DNA of 64,000 nucleotides from Microvirga lotononidis (GCF_034627025.1 NZ_CP141049.1:682001-746000), one strand, 5' to 3'. Shown: positions 45,669-56,515, counted from the stretch's first letter. Translations and numbers: made by a program. The notes: generated by a model from the sequence alone, not told the origin.

Positions 45669-46367
45669 TTATGCAACAAGCTGCTCGAACTGATCGGCGA
45701 GCGATGGTTGCCAATTATGGGCATACGTCGCCTGTCCCTTGCGCATCATGTGAACCATCTCGATCCCGCCCAAGATCGCACGGGCGCTGTCCACGGACTT
45801 GAACCCAAGCATCGGACGCACCCGCCGCTTGATGGCACGATGATCCTGCTCAATGCGGTTATTGAGGTAGCGATTCTGGAGAATCCGGATCGGCTTCAGC
45901 TGACGTCGTGATCGATCCGGCAGCCTGTCTGTCGTATCACAGGACAGGATTGCTTCACGATTGGTCTGGCTGCCGTCGATGACAATCCTCTCGGGACGGC
46001 CATGTCGCTTGAGAGCCTTATTCAGGAAGCGTTTGGCGGCAGCGAGATTGCATCGCTCGCTGAACCAGAACTCAATGGTGTCACCGTGGCTGTCAATGGC
46101 GCGGTAGAGAAAGGTCCACCGTCCGCGGACCTTAATATAGGTTTCATCGATGTGCCACCTCCGAGTGACGGCCCGCTTGCGGAGGTTGAATTGTTCCAGA
46201 AGGAGCGGGGCGTAGCGCACCGTCCACCGATGGATCGTCGCATGGTCGACCTCAATACCGCGCTCCGCCATCATCTCCTCAAGATTTCGCAGGCTCAGAT
46301 CGTAAGCCAGGTACCATCGGACGCAGAGCAGGATCACTGACCGATCAAATTGCCTACCTTTGAACAT
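45669..46367 (-). CDS. IS6-family transposase
   Basis: 232 residues, full length. MFKGRQFDRSVILLCVRWYL, WHIDETYIKVRGRW (Asp), IVIDGSQTNREAI (Asp), RIEQDHRAIKRRVRPM (Glu). Intact. It borders the nif relic and, as an IS6 element, may have carried it by cointegration. Confidence 0.92.
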   Translation of the reverse strand: MFKGRQFDRSVILLCVRWYLAYDLSLRNLEEMMAERGIEVDHATIHRWTVRYAPLLLEQFNLRKRAVTRRWHIDETYIKVRGRWTFLYRAIDSHGDTIEFWFSERCNLAAAKRFLNKALKRHGRPERIVIDGSQTNREAILSCDTTDRLPDRSRRQLKPIRILQNRYLNNRIEQDHRAIKRRVRPMLGFKSVDSARAILGGIEMVHMMRKGQATYAHNWQPSLADQFEQLVA

Positions 46368-46440
46368 CCTGCCTCACCCTCTTCCGCCAGTGCGGGCCAT
46401 AGCCCTGCGCTAGGAAAAAAAGAGTTGCGACAGATCCTCC

Positions 46441-46965
46441 ACGCGTCGTGGCAAACCCAGCAACCGCTGCTATCCGGCGGCGGTGCGCACCGAGGCGCTG
46501 GCGCTCATCAAAGCCAACTATGCCGATTTCGGCCCGACACTGGCCTGTGAGAAGCTGGCCGAACGGCACGGGATCAGCCTGGGTGTCGAGACGGTCCCGC
46601 GCTGGATGCTGGCCGAGGGCCTCTGGCAGGATCGCCGGCAGCGGCTCAAACCCGTGCATCAGCCGCGCGCCCGGCGCGATTGCCTCGGCGAGCTCGTCCA
46701 GAGTGATGGCTCGCAGCACTGGTGGTTCGAGGAGCGCAGACCACAGTGCACTCTGCTGGTCTGCGCCAACTCGCCCCAAGCCAAGGGACGGGTGGAACGC
46801 GCCAACGGCACCCTGCAGGACCGGCTGGTCAAGGAGCTGCGCCTGGACGGGATCTCTTCGATTGAGGCTGCCACCGCATTCCTGTCCAGGTTCATGGACG
46901 ACTACAACCGCCGCTTCGCGAAGGCACCGTTCAGCGATAAAGCGGCTTACCATCCTTGTCCATAA
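46441..46965 (+). pseudogene. ISNCY-type transposase with internal deletion
   Basis: RRGKPSNRCYPAAVRTEALA, FGPTLACEKLAERHGISLGV, GELVQSDGSQHWWFEERRPQ, then directly CANSPQAKGRVERANGTLQD. About 90-100 residues between the first catalytic block and QAKGRVERANG are missing. Both ends lost. Confidence 0.8.
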
Positions 46966-47090
46966 AGCCGGCCGCAAGGTTCATTTTGGCTTGCGGCGCG
47001 GCAATTGCACAATCGCCGGCGGGGTGTGTCGGATTGATGCAGCGGGACCTGCATCGGCGCCCTTAAGCCAATCAGAGTGGAATAAGACGG

Positions 47091-48581
47091 ATGAGCCTTG
47101 AACAATCTACCATTGATTTGCTGCGGGCGTTGCCCGCGCCAGTCGGTCTGAATTTCATCGACAACAAGGCGGTTTCTGCGGCGAGCGGCGAAGTAATGCC
47201 GGTGATCAGTCCAATTGATGGAACCCAGTTGACGGTTCTCGCCGCGTCAGACTCAGAAGACATGAACCGGGCGGTTGCCGCCGCGCGGCGCAGCTTCGAA
47301 ACAGGCTGTTGGTCGGGTATGGCTCCGCGCGAACGCAAAAGGATTATGCTCAAATGGGCGGATTTGATCGATAGGCATGCGCTAGAGATCGCGGTGCTTG
47401 GGGTCCGTGACAACGGCACCGATATTCGTATGGCTCTAAAGGGAGAACCGCAGTCCGCTGCAGACACTATCCGGTTCTATGCCGAAGCCATCGACAAGCG
47501 AAATGGCGAGATCACCCCGACGCGCCATGACATTCTCTCACTTATCCACCGAGAGGCGGTGGGCGTGGTGGGCGTGATCATCCCATGGAACTTTCCGCTA
47601 ATGATCGGAAGCTGGAAGCTGGCACCTGCCCTGGCGGCTGGAAATAGCGTCGTCGTAAAGCCTTCCGAGGAAGCGAGCCTTTCGATATTGCGGGTGATAG
47701 AGCTCGCAGCAGAGGCGGGCATTCCGCCTGGCGTACTGAATGCGGTGAACGGACGTGGCGCCATCGTGGGCGAGGCGCTCGGATTGCACATGGATGTTGA
47801 TGTACTTGGTTTCACTGGTTCAGGGGGCGTCGGACGTCGGCTGCTGGAGTATTCTGCGCGCTCGAATTTGAAACGCGTCTATTTGGAGCTTGGCGGCAAA
47901 TCTCCAAATCTGGTCTTCGCCGATGCGCCAAATCTCAAGCGTGCGGCAAGAGAGACGGCAGCATCTATCTTTCGCAATAATGGTCAGGTTTGCGCGGCAG
48001 CTTCGCGTCTAGCGGTCGAACGATCCGTATATAAGGATTTCATGGAGGCTGTGCGGGCTGAGGCTACCGCCATGCGGATCGGCGACCCGCTGTCATTGGC
48101 CTTCACAACAGGGGCGCTCGCCAATGCCGCTCAACTTGCAAAAACCAGGGCCGCGATTGCTCGCGCCGCCGAACAGGGTGCCACTGTATACCATGGCGGC
48201 AACCAGCTCCATGCCGAAAGCGGCGGCTTCTATCATGAACCTACAATCCTGACCGATGTGGCCACCGAGATGGATGTTGTTCAGCAAGAGATTTTCGGGC
48301 CCGTTCTTGTTGCGCGGTCGTTCGACACCGAGGAAGAAGCAATCGCAATCGCGAACGAAACGGTGTTTGGCCTCTCTTCGGTTCTATGGACGCGCGATCT
48401 GTCGAAGGCGCATCGAGTGTCCAACAGAATAAAGTCGGGCGTTGTACACATCAATTGCTACTCGGGAGCGGATATCACAGCACCCCTTGGCGGTGTCCGG
48501 CAATCGGGCAATGGTTCGGATCGTTCGTTGCATGCCTTGGAGAAATACGAGAACCTAAAGACCAAATGGATTCAGCTGTGA
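47091..48581 (+). CDS. NAD(P)-dependent aldehyde dehydrogenase (PuuC-like)
   Basis: 496 residues, complete. Catalytic Cys301 in NNGQVCAAASRL, Glu266 in LELGGKSPN, Asn167 in PWNFPLMIG, Lys190 in VVVKPSE, and the Rossmann turn FTGSGGVGRR. Closest by pattern to gamma-glutamyl-aminobutyraldehyde and related aldehyde dehydrogenases; substrate not determinable. Lower GC and different codon use from the surrounding ISs suggest separate acquisition. Stand-alone between an ISNCY relic and IS701; weak ribosome site (GAGTGGA). Confidence 0.9.
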   Translation: MSLEQSTIDLLRALPAPVGLNFIDNKAVSAASGEVMPVISPIDGTQLTVLAASDSEDMNRAVAAARRSFETGCWSGMAPRERKRIMLKWADLIDRHALEIAVLGVRDNGTDIRMALKGEPQSAADTIRFYAEAIDKRNGEITPTRHDILSLIHREAVGVVGVIIPWNFPLMIGSWKLAPALAAGNSVVVKPSEEASLSILRVIELAAEAGIPPGVLNAVNGRGAIVGEALGLHMDVDVLGFTGSGGVGRRLLEYSARSNLKRVYLELGGKSPNLVFADAPNLKRAARETAASIFRNNGQVCAAASRLAVERSVYKDFMEAVRAEATAMRIGDPLSLAFTTGALANAAQLAKTRAAIARAAEQGATVYHGGNQLHAESGGFYHEPTILTDVATEMDVVQQEIFGPVLVARSFDTEEEAIAIANETVFGLSSVLWTRDLSKAHRVSNRIKSGVVHINCYSGADITAPLGGVRQSGNGSDRSLHALEKYENLKTKWIQL

Positions 48582-48605
48582 GCCAAAGATCCCCTAGACA
48601 ACTAA

Positions 48606-50093
48606 TACTACTGTGTCATAAACTTTGTGTGGCAGCAGGGACATCGTGGGAGCCTTCGCACGAGAGCGCAGATGAGTTCAGCCCGGATGGTGGCGATCGA
48701 CTGGGCGACGTGACGTTCGGGACGAATGGGCGCGGCCATAGGGGCCGCCCGCCTTTGAGGGGCGTGGCGCTGCTTTGCGGATCGCGAGGCGGACGGGCGC
48801 TGAGGGGGAAAACCGGCTCCGCTCGGAGACCAGGAACCCGTAAGCCGCAATGCACAGGGTGGCGTGGTGATGGAACCCGCGCCAGCCCCGCCCCTCAAAG
48901 TGTCCCAGACCGATCTCCTGCTTGAGTTCCTGATAATCCCGCTCAATACGCCAGCGCAGCTTCGCCCCATCAACAAGGTCCCGCAGCGGGGTGTCCTCCG
49001 GCAGGGTCGAGAGCCAGTACTTAGCCGGCCGCTTCTCGCCGTCAGGCCATTCGATCAGACACCACTCCTCTGGCCGCAGCGTCGCACGCCAGTAGTCGCG
49101 ATGCGCCGGCCGAACACGGACGGCCGCAAAGCGCGAGGTCAGCGGAGCCTTGGAGCCTTCCCGCCACGTGACCACGTGCCAAGCGCTTCGAGGCAGATCT
49201 TTCGCTAACTTCAGGGCTGAGGCCGGCTTATGCTGAGCGTCCCGTCGCAACAGTGTGGGCGGACGCCCGCGCCCGCTCCAGGGCTGCGGCGGCACGGGTC
49301 CGGTGCCGGGCGCCCACAGGCTGGTGCTCGACGCAATCCCCACGATGTAGGTCAGACCCATGTTGGTCAGCGCGGTGCGAAACGCCGTCTCAGAGCCATA
49401 GCCGGCATCCGCCAGCACCACCGCCGGAGACACCCCCGCCAACAGGGCCGCCCGGATCTGAGCGAGCGCGATGGTGGGTTTGCTGCAAAACCGGATCGGA
49501 TCCGGGACGCCGGCCTTGGCGCGCCGTTGCGGGTCCAGCGCCCATTTCTTGGGCAGATAAAGCTGATAGGCGATCGGCAGGCTCGCGTGAGCGTTGGCCA
49601 GTGACAGGCTCACAGCGACCTGGCAGGTGTCCGGCTTGCCCAACTGTCCGCAGTATTGCCGGGCCACTCCAACCGAATGGGTGCCCTTCTTGGGAAAGCC
49701 GGTGTCATCGACGATCCAGGCGCGGATGGCACCATGCCGTTCGATGACGGGCAACACCTGCTCGCGCACGCTCGCCAGCAGGATCTCATCCGACCACTCG
49801 GCCTGCGCCACGAGATGATGCAGGGATTGGTGGGCCGCCTGGGCGCGGTCGGGAGCGAGCCGCGCCGCCATGGGCTCGATGCTCTTGCGTTCACCCGGCA
49901 GGAGGAGCCCGGTACAGTAGGCCTGCATCGGGGCAATCCGATCGGCATGGCCGAGCCCTTCTGCAAGGGCATCAACATACGCGGCAAACCGCGCCTCGCG
50001 CGTCTCTGATGGGATAGGAAGGTTCATCACACGCCCTCCGTATGATGGCTCTTCCGACTATACCTCGATCCGTCAGTTTATGACACAGTAGTA
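48606..50093 (-). mobile_element. IS701-family element
   Basis: 1488 bp with perfect 19-bp inverted ends TACTACTGTGTCATAAACT. Flanks CTAA and CTAG resemble the 4-bp target of the family with one mismatch. Confidence 0.93.
48678..50030 (-). CDS. IS701-family transposase
   Basis: 450 residues. GERKSIEPMAARLAPDR, WIVDDTGFPKKGTHSVGVAR (Asp), AVVLADAGYGSETAFR (Asp), IERDYQELKQEIGLGHFEGR (Glu). Intact. Confidence 0.93.
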   Translation of the reverse strand: MMNLPIPSETREARFAAYVDALAEGLGHADRIAPMQAYCTGLLLPGERKSIEPMAARLAPDRAQAAHQSLHHLVAQAEWSDEILLASVREQVLPVIERHGAIRAWIVDDTGFPKKGTHSVGVARQYCGQLGKPDTCQVAVSLSLANAHASLPIAYQLYLPKKWALDPQRRAKAGVPDPIRFCSKPTIALAQIRAALLAGVSPAVVLADAGYGSETAFRTALTNMGLTYIVGIASSTSLWAPGTGPVPPQPWSGRGRPPTLLRRDAQHKPASALKLAKDLPRSAWHVVTWREGSKAPLTSRFAAVRVRPAHRDYWRATLRPEEWCLIEWPDGEKRPAKYWLSTLPEDTPLRDLVDGAKLRWRIERDYQELKQEIGLGHFEGRGWRGFHHHATLCIAAYGFLVSERSRFSPSAPVRLAIRKAAPRPSKAGGPYGRAHSSRTSRRPVDRHHPG

Positions 50094-50096
50094 CTA

Positions 50097-51480
50097 GGGG
50101 CTTGGCAGGCAACAACCTGCCCAAATGGGCAACTGGTGCGTTGTTGGAACAAGGACCATCCGTTCTGAACGGAGCTGCCGATGTCGCTACCCTCCCTTCA
50201 CCCATGTGGATGCCCCAAGTGTCACTCGCGCAAGCCCCATCCGGACCGCATGCTTCATCGGCAGATCAACCTGCTTGCCAGCCGGCTCGACGAACAGCAG
50301 CGCCGGTGGTTTATCGCGTTTGAGGCGATGCGGATCGGCTGGGGCGGCACTCAGCGGCTTGCCCAGATCACGGGCTTGAGCCCCCATACCATCCGGCGCG
50401 GCCGTCGCGAACTCGAGGCCGGGCTTGTTGACCGCCCCACCGAGCGCGTGCGGGTCGCCGGTGGTGGCCGTCCCACCCGAGAGGTCCAGGATCCTGAACT
50501 CCCACAGACCTTGGAGGAGTTGCTCGAAGGCGAGACAGCGGGTGACCCGATGGGTCGGCACGCCAAAGCCAAGCGGAGTTCTCTGCATCATCTGAGCCAT
50601 GAGCTTGCCGTCGCAGGACACCCGGCCAGCCGCCCCACGGTGGCGCGCCTGCTGCGCCAATTGGGCTACTCGCCCAAAGCCAATGCACGGCGTACCGAGG
50701 CGCACAGCACGCCGCCTGAGCGCGATGCGCAATTCCAGCACATCGCCGAACAGCGCGCGCAGTTTGCAGCCACAGGTGAGCCGATCATCAGCGTGGATTC
50801 GAAAAAAAAAGGAATTGGTCGGTGACTTCAAGAACCCGGGCCAGACGTGGTGCCGGAGAGCCGAGCCGGTCTTGGTGCACGACTGGCCGCAGGATGCAGT
50901 CGGTCAGGCCATTCCTTACGGCATCTACGAGATCACAACCAACAGCGGCTATGTGTGCATCGGCGATTGCTTTGACACCCCGCGCTTTGCCGTTGAGGCG
51001 ATCAGTGACTGGTGGGAGAGCGAAGGACAGAAGCGCTTTCCAGAAGCCGGGCGTCTCCTCGTCCTGGCCGATGCGGGCGGCTCGAACAGTTGCCGCTCCC
51101 GAGTTTGGAAAGCCCAGTTGCAAGAACAGCTCTGCGATGCCTGCGGGCTCGAGGTCACGGTGTGTCACTATCCCACCGGCTGCTCGAAGTGGAACCCAAT
51201 TGAGCACCGGCTCTTCAGCTTCATCAGCTTGAACTGGGCTGGCGTGCCGCTGCGGACCTTTGCGACGATGGTCCGCTACATTGCCGGAACCGTCACGGCA
51301 GCCGGGCTGCGGGTGAATGCTCGCCTCAAGCGTGGTGGCAATGAGACCGGGGAGCGGGTCTCCGACGAGGTCATGCGTCGCCTCCACCTGAGGCCGCATG
51401 CCGTCTGTCCCGCATGGAATTACACGCTCTCGCCGCGAACTTGATAACCTGAATTGGCAAATAGTTGGCTGCCAAGCCCT
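50097..51480 (+). mobile_element. ISAzo13-family element
   Basis: Inverted ends GGGCTTGGCAG at 50098 and its complement at 51480, flanked by TA (50095-50096, 51481-51482). 1384 bp. It abuts IS701: only the IS701 target base pairs lie between. A 335-bp relic of its 3' end is at 17419-17753. Confidence 0.88.
50181..51444 (+). CDS. ISAzo13-family transposase, read across an A9 frameshift
   Basis: Frame 1 (50181-50825): MSLPSLHPCGCPKCHSRKPH, ITGLSPHTIRRGRRELEAG, LLRQLGYSPKANAR, GEPIISVDSKKK. Frame 2 (to 51444): ELVGDFKNPGQTW, VLADAGGSNSCRSR, WNPIEHRLFSFISLNW. The shift is at nine A after GATTCG (50802-50810); eight A would give DSKKKELVG in one frame. Either a one-base insertion, or -1 slippage on the A run. 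Confidence 0.85.
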
Positions 51481-51482
51481 TA

Positions 51483-51914
51483 GCATTACAACGACAGACC
51501 GCCCAGTGGCTCATCTGCGTCGAATTTTGTCTGACCTGATAACGCCCGGTTGATAGCCTCTAATCCCTCCGGCGTGATTTCGTAAATGGGAAGTGTTACG
51601 GCCCTGAGATCAGACTGGTTTATGTCCGCGACTTTCCTGCACCAACTGCGTTTCAAGCAGCGTCCTAAGGGACCATTTAGCCGCAATACCGTTGACTTAA
51701 GCTATAGTACCAAACGCCGGCGCAGCCGGGCGACCCACTGGTTGAAGCGGTACACCTCCAGATCATGGGATTGGCAGTACGCCGTGCGTGTCAGTCGACT
51801 GACATTCCAGTCGCGAACGTGCTGATGCCATGAAGGGCGGCCGCAGGCTTGGCCTGGTGGTCTGGAAGCAGTCTGCGGGAGAGCCGTTGACAGGAGCACC
51901 GTGTCCTCCACCAT
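51483..51914. other. stretch with no recognisable gene
   Basis: About 430 bp between ISAzo13 and the IS4 remnant. A 66-codon frame on the - strand (51486-51686, YEITPEGLEAINRALSG) has no known family and no ribosome site. Confidence 0.4.
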
Positions 51915-53306
51915 TGGCGCGACAATCCGGATAAGCGCGCTGGAGCGGACGATCGGCGCGGTCAGGGGCGGCCCAGCCCGCGCCTTGGTCGGGAAGTTGC
52001 TCATCTTGCGTTTCACCACACGTGGATTGTGGCGACCTCGACTGGGCTCGGCCGGTGTGTCGATGATCTCGATCAGGATCATCTCATGCATCTGATGCTG
52101 TCGCTGAGGGGGAAAACGCGGCATAAAACGGGAGATGCCGCCGGACAATCCGCACCGTGTGGAGGAAGGACAACGTGTCCGGGTCGCACCCGGCCTTTCG
52201 GCTGGCAGCATGGATCAGCTGCCGCACAACGCCAGATGGACGAGCAGAAAGCCATAGAGTTCTTGTTCGGCCAGATCCGCCCGGCGACTGCGCAGCATCA
52301 GGCGCTGCCCGGGCAGGCTCACCTTGAATTCGGCGAAGGTCCCCTCGCACTCCCACCGTTCATGATACAGCGCTGCCAACTCCGTCGCTGGCGCGACGGC
52401 CGGGTCGAGGAGCGTGGTGACCAGCCGATAGAGGGGCTCCGCGTCCGCGATGCCTTCCAGGCGGTAGTCGATGACGCGCACGACCTGTCCCCCCTCATTG
52501 TGTCGACGCTGCTTGGGCGAGGCGTAAAGCCGGCTCAGATACGAGCCATCGGAAAGGCGCTGGCGGCAGGGCAGTTTGTGGTTGATGCGCACCCGCCAGA
52601 GCAAGTCGGCGCCCGTCGCTACCGCCAAGCGCCACAGCTCAAAGCCGACGAAGGCCCGATCAGCCAGACACAGCATGTTCGGCTGCAAGTGCTGCAACAC
52701 GCGCGGCGTCAAGCGGACCTCGCTGGTGTCGTAGCGGCCAACCGCCACGGCGAACATGGCATGGGTGCCGGTTTCAATCAGCCCCACCAGGCGCAGCTTC
52801 GGGAAGCTGCTGGCGCCCCGCGAGGCGGCAGGGCGGCCGAACTGGGCCTCCAGTTCCGGCGTATCCGGAAGATCAATGGTCGTGCCATCCACACTGACCA
52901 ACCGGCGACCACGGTACCACGCTCCGGGCGTGCCGGGGTCCGCAATGGGATGGGCCACCCGCTGGAACAACTCCCGCACGGGCGTGACCCCCAGCCGGAT
53001 CCGCGCACGGGTGATGGCCGACTTGGTCGCCCCCAGCGCGTCGAGCCCGCCCAGGCGGAGCCACCGCACCCCCTCCAGCAGGCATCGCAACACCTCGCCG
53101 TAGGAGGCCTGTGCATACAAGGCCAGCGCCATCACATAGTACACCACCAACGGCGCTGGCAGCTGTCGATGCCGCTGGCTCTGTCGCTGCGTCGCGACCA
53201 GCACAGCGTCAATCAAGGCCGCCGGAACGGTCGTCGTCAGCACCCCGAGTGTGACGAGATCGCTGATCCGTGGGCTGTCCGGCAGGCGCGCTGGAGGTCG
53301 GGTCAT
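51915..53306 (-). pseudogene. IS4-family transposase, two frameshifts
   Basis: Main frame 52215-53306: MTRPPARLPDSPRISDLVTL, VSVDGTTIDLPDT (Asp), LCLADRAFVGFELW (Asp), YHERWECEGTFAEFK (Glu in the IS4 YREK signature). It ends early at LLVHLALCGS because of an extra TG; the continuation RQLIHAASRKAGCDPDTLSF and, after a second shift near 52110, NPRVVKRKMSNFPTKARAG are in other frames. Confidence 0.85.
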
Positions 53307-54321
53307 GACTGAACCCTCCGCAAGCTACCCCCCTCGTCACTTCACACCCCATCGGCAGCTTAAGTCAACGGTATTGCATTTAGCCTGGAAAATTCATGGA
53401 GGGTTGGCGGGTGTGGCTCAAGCCGCTGAGATGACTTAGGATTTGGGTGTCGAAGCCGATCCGCGTCATTTCCGGGAGAACCCACCCGCCATGAACCACT
53501 CTACGCTTCCGTTGCCGAGCCTGTCACCTGTTACCGGCAAGACCGTTCTGGCCCGATTCGACGGTGGTATGCTGTCCTCCGACGCCGGCGTTCTCGCCCT
53601 GCGCGAGGTGGACCAGCAGCTCAGGGTGGCCGAGCGGCTCGCCGCGTGCATCGATGACCCGCGATCGCAGGATCAGGTCGTTCATCGCCTGCCCGATCTG
53701 ATCCGCTTCCGCCTGTTGATGATTGCCGCAGGCTACGCGGACGGCAACGATGCCATCAGCCTGCGCTCCGACCCGATCTTCAAGATGGCGCAGGACGTGC
53801 TGCCATCCGATCGCCATCTCGCCTCCCAGCCGACCCTCTCGCGCCTGGAGAACATGCCCGATGCTCGCGCTCTGGTGCGCATGGGGCGAGCCCTGGTCGA
53901 GCTGTACTGCGCCTCGTTCCGACACGCCCCGAAGCAGATCGTGCTCGATCTCGACGACACCTTCGATGCCGTCCATGGCGATCAGCAACTGCGCCTGTTC
54001 AATGGCCACTACGACGAATACGGCTTCCAGCCCATGGTGGTGTTCGATGGTGAAGGCCGTTTCGTCACGGCCGTGCTGCGCCCGGCCAAGCGACCCAAGG
54101 GCAGCGAGATCCGAGCTCACCTGCGCCGGCTCATCCGGGCGATCCGCGCTCACTGGCCCAGCACCCGCATCCTGATCCGGGCCGACAGCCATTACTGCGG
54201 CCCGCTGGTGATCGATTGGTGCCGCGCCAACGGCGTCGACTTCATTCTCGGCGTGGCGACGACCTCCACTCTGCGCCGGCACGTCACGGGCCTGGAGGCG
54301 AGCGCCAGGGCGCGCTATAGC

Positions 54322-54396
54322 GCGACGATTAGGATGAGCGGTGCGTCAACTATGGTGAGCGCCTGCGAGCCATGGTGATGCTTTCCTAATTGTCGC
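54322..54396. repeat. 75-bp palindromic insertion 1
   Basis: GCGACGATTAGG (54322-54333) and CCTAATTGTCGC (54385-54396) are inverted, 11 of 12 matching; shares ATTAGGATGAGCGG with the neighbouring insertion. Confidence 0.65.
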
Positions 54397-54419
54397 TGGT
54401 GGTCAAGGCTTTTGATTGC

Positions 54420-54456
54420 GCGTCAATTAGGATGAGCGGCTCAAGCTAATTGACGC
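54420..54456. repeat. 37-bp palindromic insertion 2
   Basis: GCGTCAATTAG (54420-54430) and CTAATTGACGC (54446-54456), perfect 11-bp arms, containing ATTAGGATGAGCGG. Confidence 0.65.
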
Positions 54457-54987
54457 CGGGCAGCGCGCTTTGCCGCGGCTCCTCTGAACGGCAAGGTGCG
54501 GCGCTTCACGGAGTTCTTCGATGGGGCTCAAAGTTGGAGCCGGGTCGAGCGCATCATCGCCCGGGTCGAGGCCGGCGCGCAGGGCAGCGACACGCGCTTC
54601 ATCGTCACCAATCTTCCCGGTGGCCGCGCCAAAACCCTCTACGAGCGGATCTACTGCCGGCGCGGCATGGCGGAAAACCACATCAAGGCCTGGAAGGCGC
54701 ATCTCTCGGCCGATCGCACCTCCTGCACCAAAGCGACGGCGAACCAGTTCCGGCTGTTTCTGCACGCGGGCGCCTATTGGCTGATGTGGGGTCTGCGCGT
54801 GCTGATGCCGAAGCGCTCACTCTGGCGCATCGCGCAATGCGATACCTTGCGGCTGCGGCTGATCAAGATTGCCGCCCGGGTGGTGGAACTGAAAACCCAG
54901 ATCCGGCTGCACTTGCCGAGCGCCTGTCCTGACCAGACGATCCTGCGGGTGGTCCTCGGCCGGATGCCGCGTCTCGTCACCTGATCG

Positions 54988-55007
54988 CAGGGGCGCACAC
55001 GCCCCTG
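54988..55007 (+). terminator. hairpin after IS1380 gene
   Basis: CAGGGGCG-CACA-CGCCCCTG, perfect 8-bp stem, 4 bp after the stop; no T run. Possible terminator or IS end structure. Confidence 0.45.
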
Positions 55008-55426
55008 ACCTGAGCCCTGTCCCGTCCACCCGCAAACCCGCCATCCTCGTCCGCCCAGCCGAAGGCTCGGCGGTGGTGAAGTCATGCCTGAAATCCGGTC
55101 GGAACCACCAGCAAGGCTCGCACAGCAGACATTAAAAGGGGCGCCGTGAATTAGCCGGGCTAGTTGATTGCTGTTCTGTCCGGTTTAGCAAACGATCAGG
55201 TTGTCTCTCGCAATGTCTTGAATGACGTCCTGCACCAGGCTGCGAATCCCCGACCAGGACCAAATCCATGCCGACAGATCGTCAACTCGAGATGGGCTTC
55301 ATGCTGCATGGAGTCGGCAGCGTATGAGGCCCTCGGCTGCACCGCCGCAACCATGCGCTCGGGTCGATCATGCGACAGCGTTTCCGTCGTCGAGGCTGAC
55401 CTCCCTGCGCCGCCAGCGCGATCGCC
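55008..55426. other. non-coding stretch between IS1380 and bioZ
   Basis: About 420 bp in which I see no gene, RNA or clear repeat. It is the 3' side of the bio operon. Confidence 0.45.
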
Positions 55427-56515
55427 TTAGTCGATCCCAAGGACGACCGCCCCACCTGTCAGGCCCGCCCCAACGGCTGACAAGAGCAAGCGTTCGCCGG
55501 ACGCGAAGGGGCGCTCCCGGTTGGCAAGTGACAGGGACAAGGGGATGGTAGCAGCTGACGAGTTTCGAAATTCGCCAATCGTGTACACCGTCTTGTGGCT
55601 CGCAAGACCGATCTGGTCGCAGACCGCATCGACAATCCGGGCATTGGCTTGGTGCGGGACGAAGCGATGAATGTCCGCCGCCGTGAGCCCCGCGCGCTCC
55701 GTCGCCCGGACAGAACATTGCGTCATCATGCGGACGGCATGGGTGAACACCGCTCTGCCATCGCGCATGGTCATCAATAGTTCGCGCGGATCCATGCCTG
55801 CGGCAAACGGCCGTCTGCTGCCGCCTGCTGGAATCGAGATCAGATCGTAGTGGTTTCCCTTTGAAGTGAGATCGACGCCAAGGATCCCGGTATTCGGCAT
55901 GCGCGATGGAGCGAGGACGATCGCGCCGGCCGCATCCGCGAACATGACTGCGCTGGCCCGTTCCTCCATGTTGATGCGGCGGCTCAAGATATTGGCGGCC
56001 ACGACAAGGGCGGGTTTGCCGTGTGTCCTCACAAAGCCGTCGCCCAGCGTCAACGCAGAGAGGAACCCTGAGCAGGCACCGGCGAGATCGACGGCTGCCG
56101 AATGGGACAAGCCGAGTCGGTGGGCCAGCAAGGGCGCGGATGGCGGTAAGAGATGGTCTGGCGTCGATGTGGCAAGAAGGGTGAATGCCACCTCATGGCG
56201 CGCGATACCCGCGTCTTCGAGGGCGGCGGCTTTCGCCGCAAGGTCAGTCAGCGCTTCGTCAGGAGCCGCCCAACGCCGTGTCCTATTGAGACGGCTTGGG
56301 TGATCTTGAACTGTGCCAGAGCCTAGCCGGTTATCCGGCCCTATCCATGACCGCCGATCTTTCAACTGCACCCAAGCCGTCTCAGTAATACCGGTTCGGC
56401 GTTCGATCCAGCCGGATTCAAGACCCAGGCGGGTCTCGATTTCGGTATTCTCGACGCGCCTGTGCGGCACGTGGTGACCAAAGCCGGCGGCGCGGCTTGA
56501 ACGCCAGCTGGTCAT
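55427..56515 (-). CDS. bioZ: BioZ, FabH-like pimeloyl-precursor synthase, with in-frame MITE insertion
   Basis: 362 residues. Ketosynthase III fold with the Cys-His-Asn triad: Cys148 in [13 protein letters not shown], His in [11 protein letters not shown], Asn in [12 protein letters not shown]. BioZ condenses glutaryl and malonyl thioesters to start the pimeloyl chain in alphaproteobacteria. Residues 46-79 ([12 protein letters not shown] to RLNRT) are encoded by a 100-bp miniature element plus TA; without them the protein is 328 residues, the normal length, and reads [14 protein letters not shown]. Activity of the inserted form is uncertain. Start overlaps the bioA stop (ATGA). Confidence 0.85.
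   Translation of the reverse strand: MTSWRSSRAAGFGHHVPHRRVENTEIETRLGLESGWIERRTGITETAWVQLKDRRSWIGPDNRLGSGTVQDHPSRLNRTRRWAAPDEALTDLAAKAAALEDAGIARHEVAFTLLATSTPDHLLPPSAPLLAHRLGLSHSAAVDLAGACSGFLSALTLGDGFVRTHGKPALVVAANILSRRINMEERASAVMFADAAGAIVLAPSRMPNTGILGVDLTSKGNHYDLISIPAGGSRRPFAAGMDPRELLMTMRDGRAVFTHAVRMMTQCSVRATERAGLTAADIHRFVPHQANARIVDAVCDQIGLASHKTVYTIGEFRNSSAATIPLSLSLANRERPFASGERLLLSAVGAGLTGGAVVLGID
56286..56385. mobile_element. 100-bp MITE inside bioZ
   Basis: Ends TTGAGACGGCTTGGGTG and CACCCAAGCCGTCTCAG are inverted (all but the outermost base), flanked by TA (56284-56285, 56386-56387) as for IS630/mariner-type elements. Element plus TA is 102 bp, a multiple of three, with no stop in the bioZ frame. 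Confidence 0.85.

Larger units (their letters stand above)
53491..54984 (+). pseudogene. IS1380-family transposase, interrupted by small palindromic insertions
   Basis: N-terminal part MNHSTLPLPSLSPVTGKTVL, QIVLDLDDTFDAVHG (Asp), LIRADSHYCGPLV (Asp) to ASARARY. C-terminal part from FAAAPLNGKVRRFTEF, YERIYCRRGMAENHIKAW (Glu) to LGRMPRLVT. Foreign sequence at about 54320-54460 separates them and introduces stops. Confidence 0.9.
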
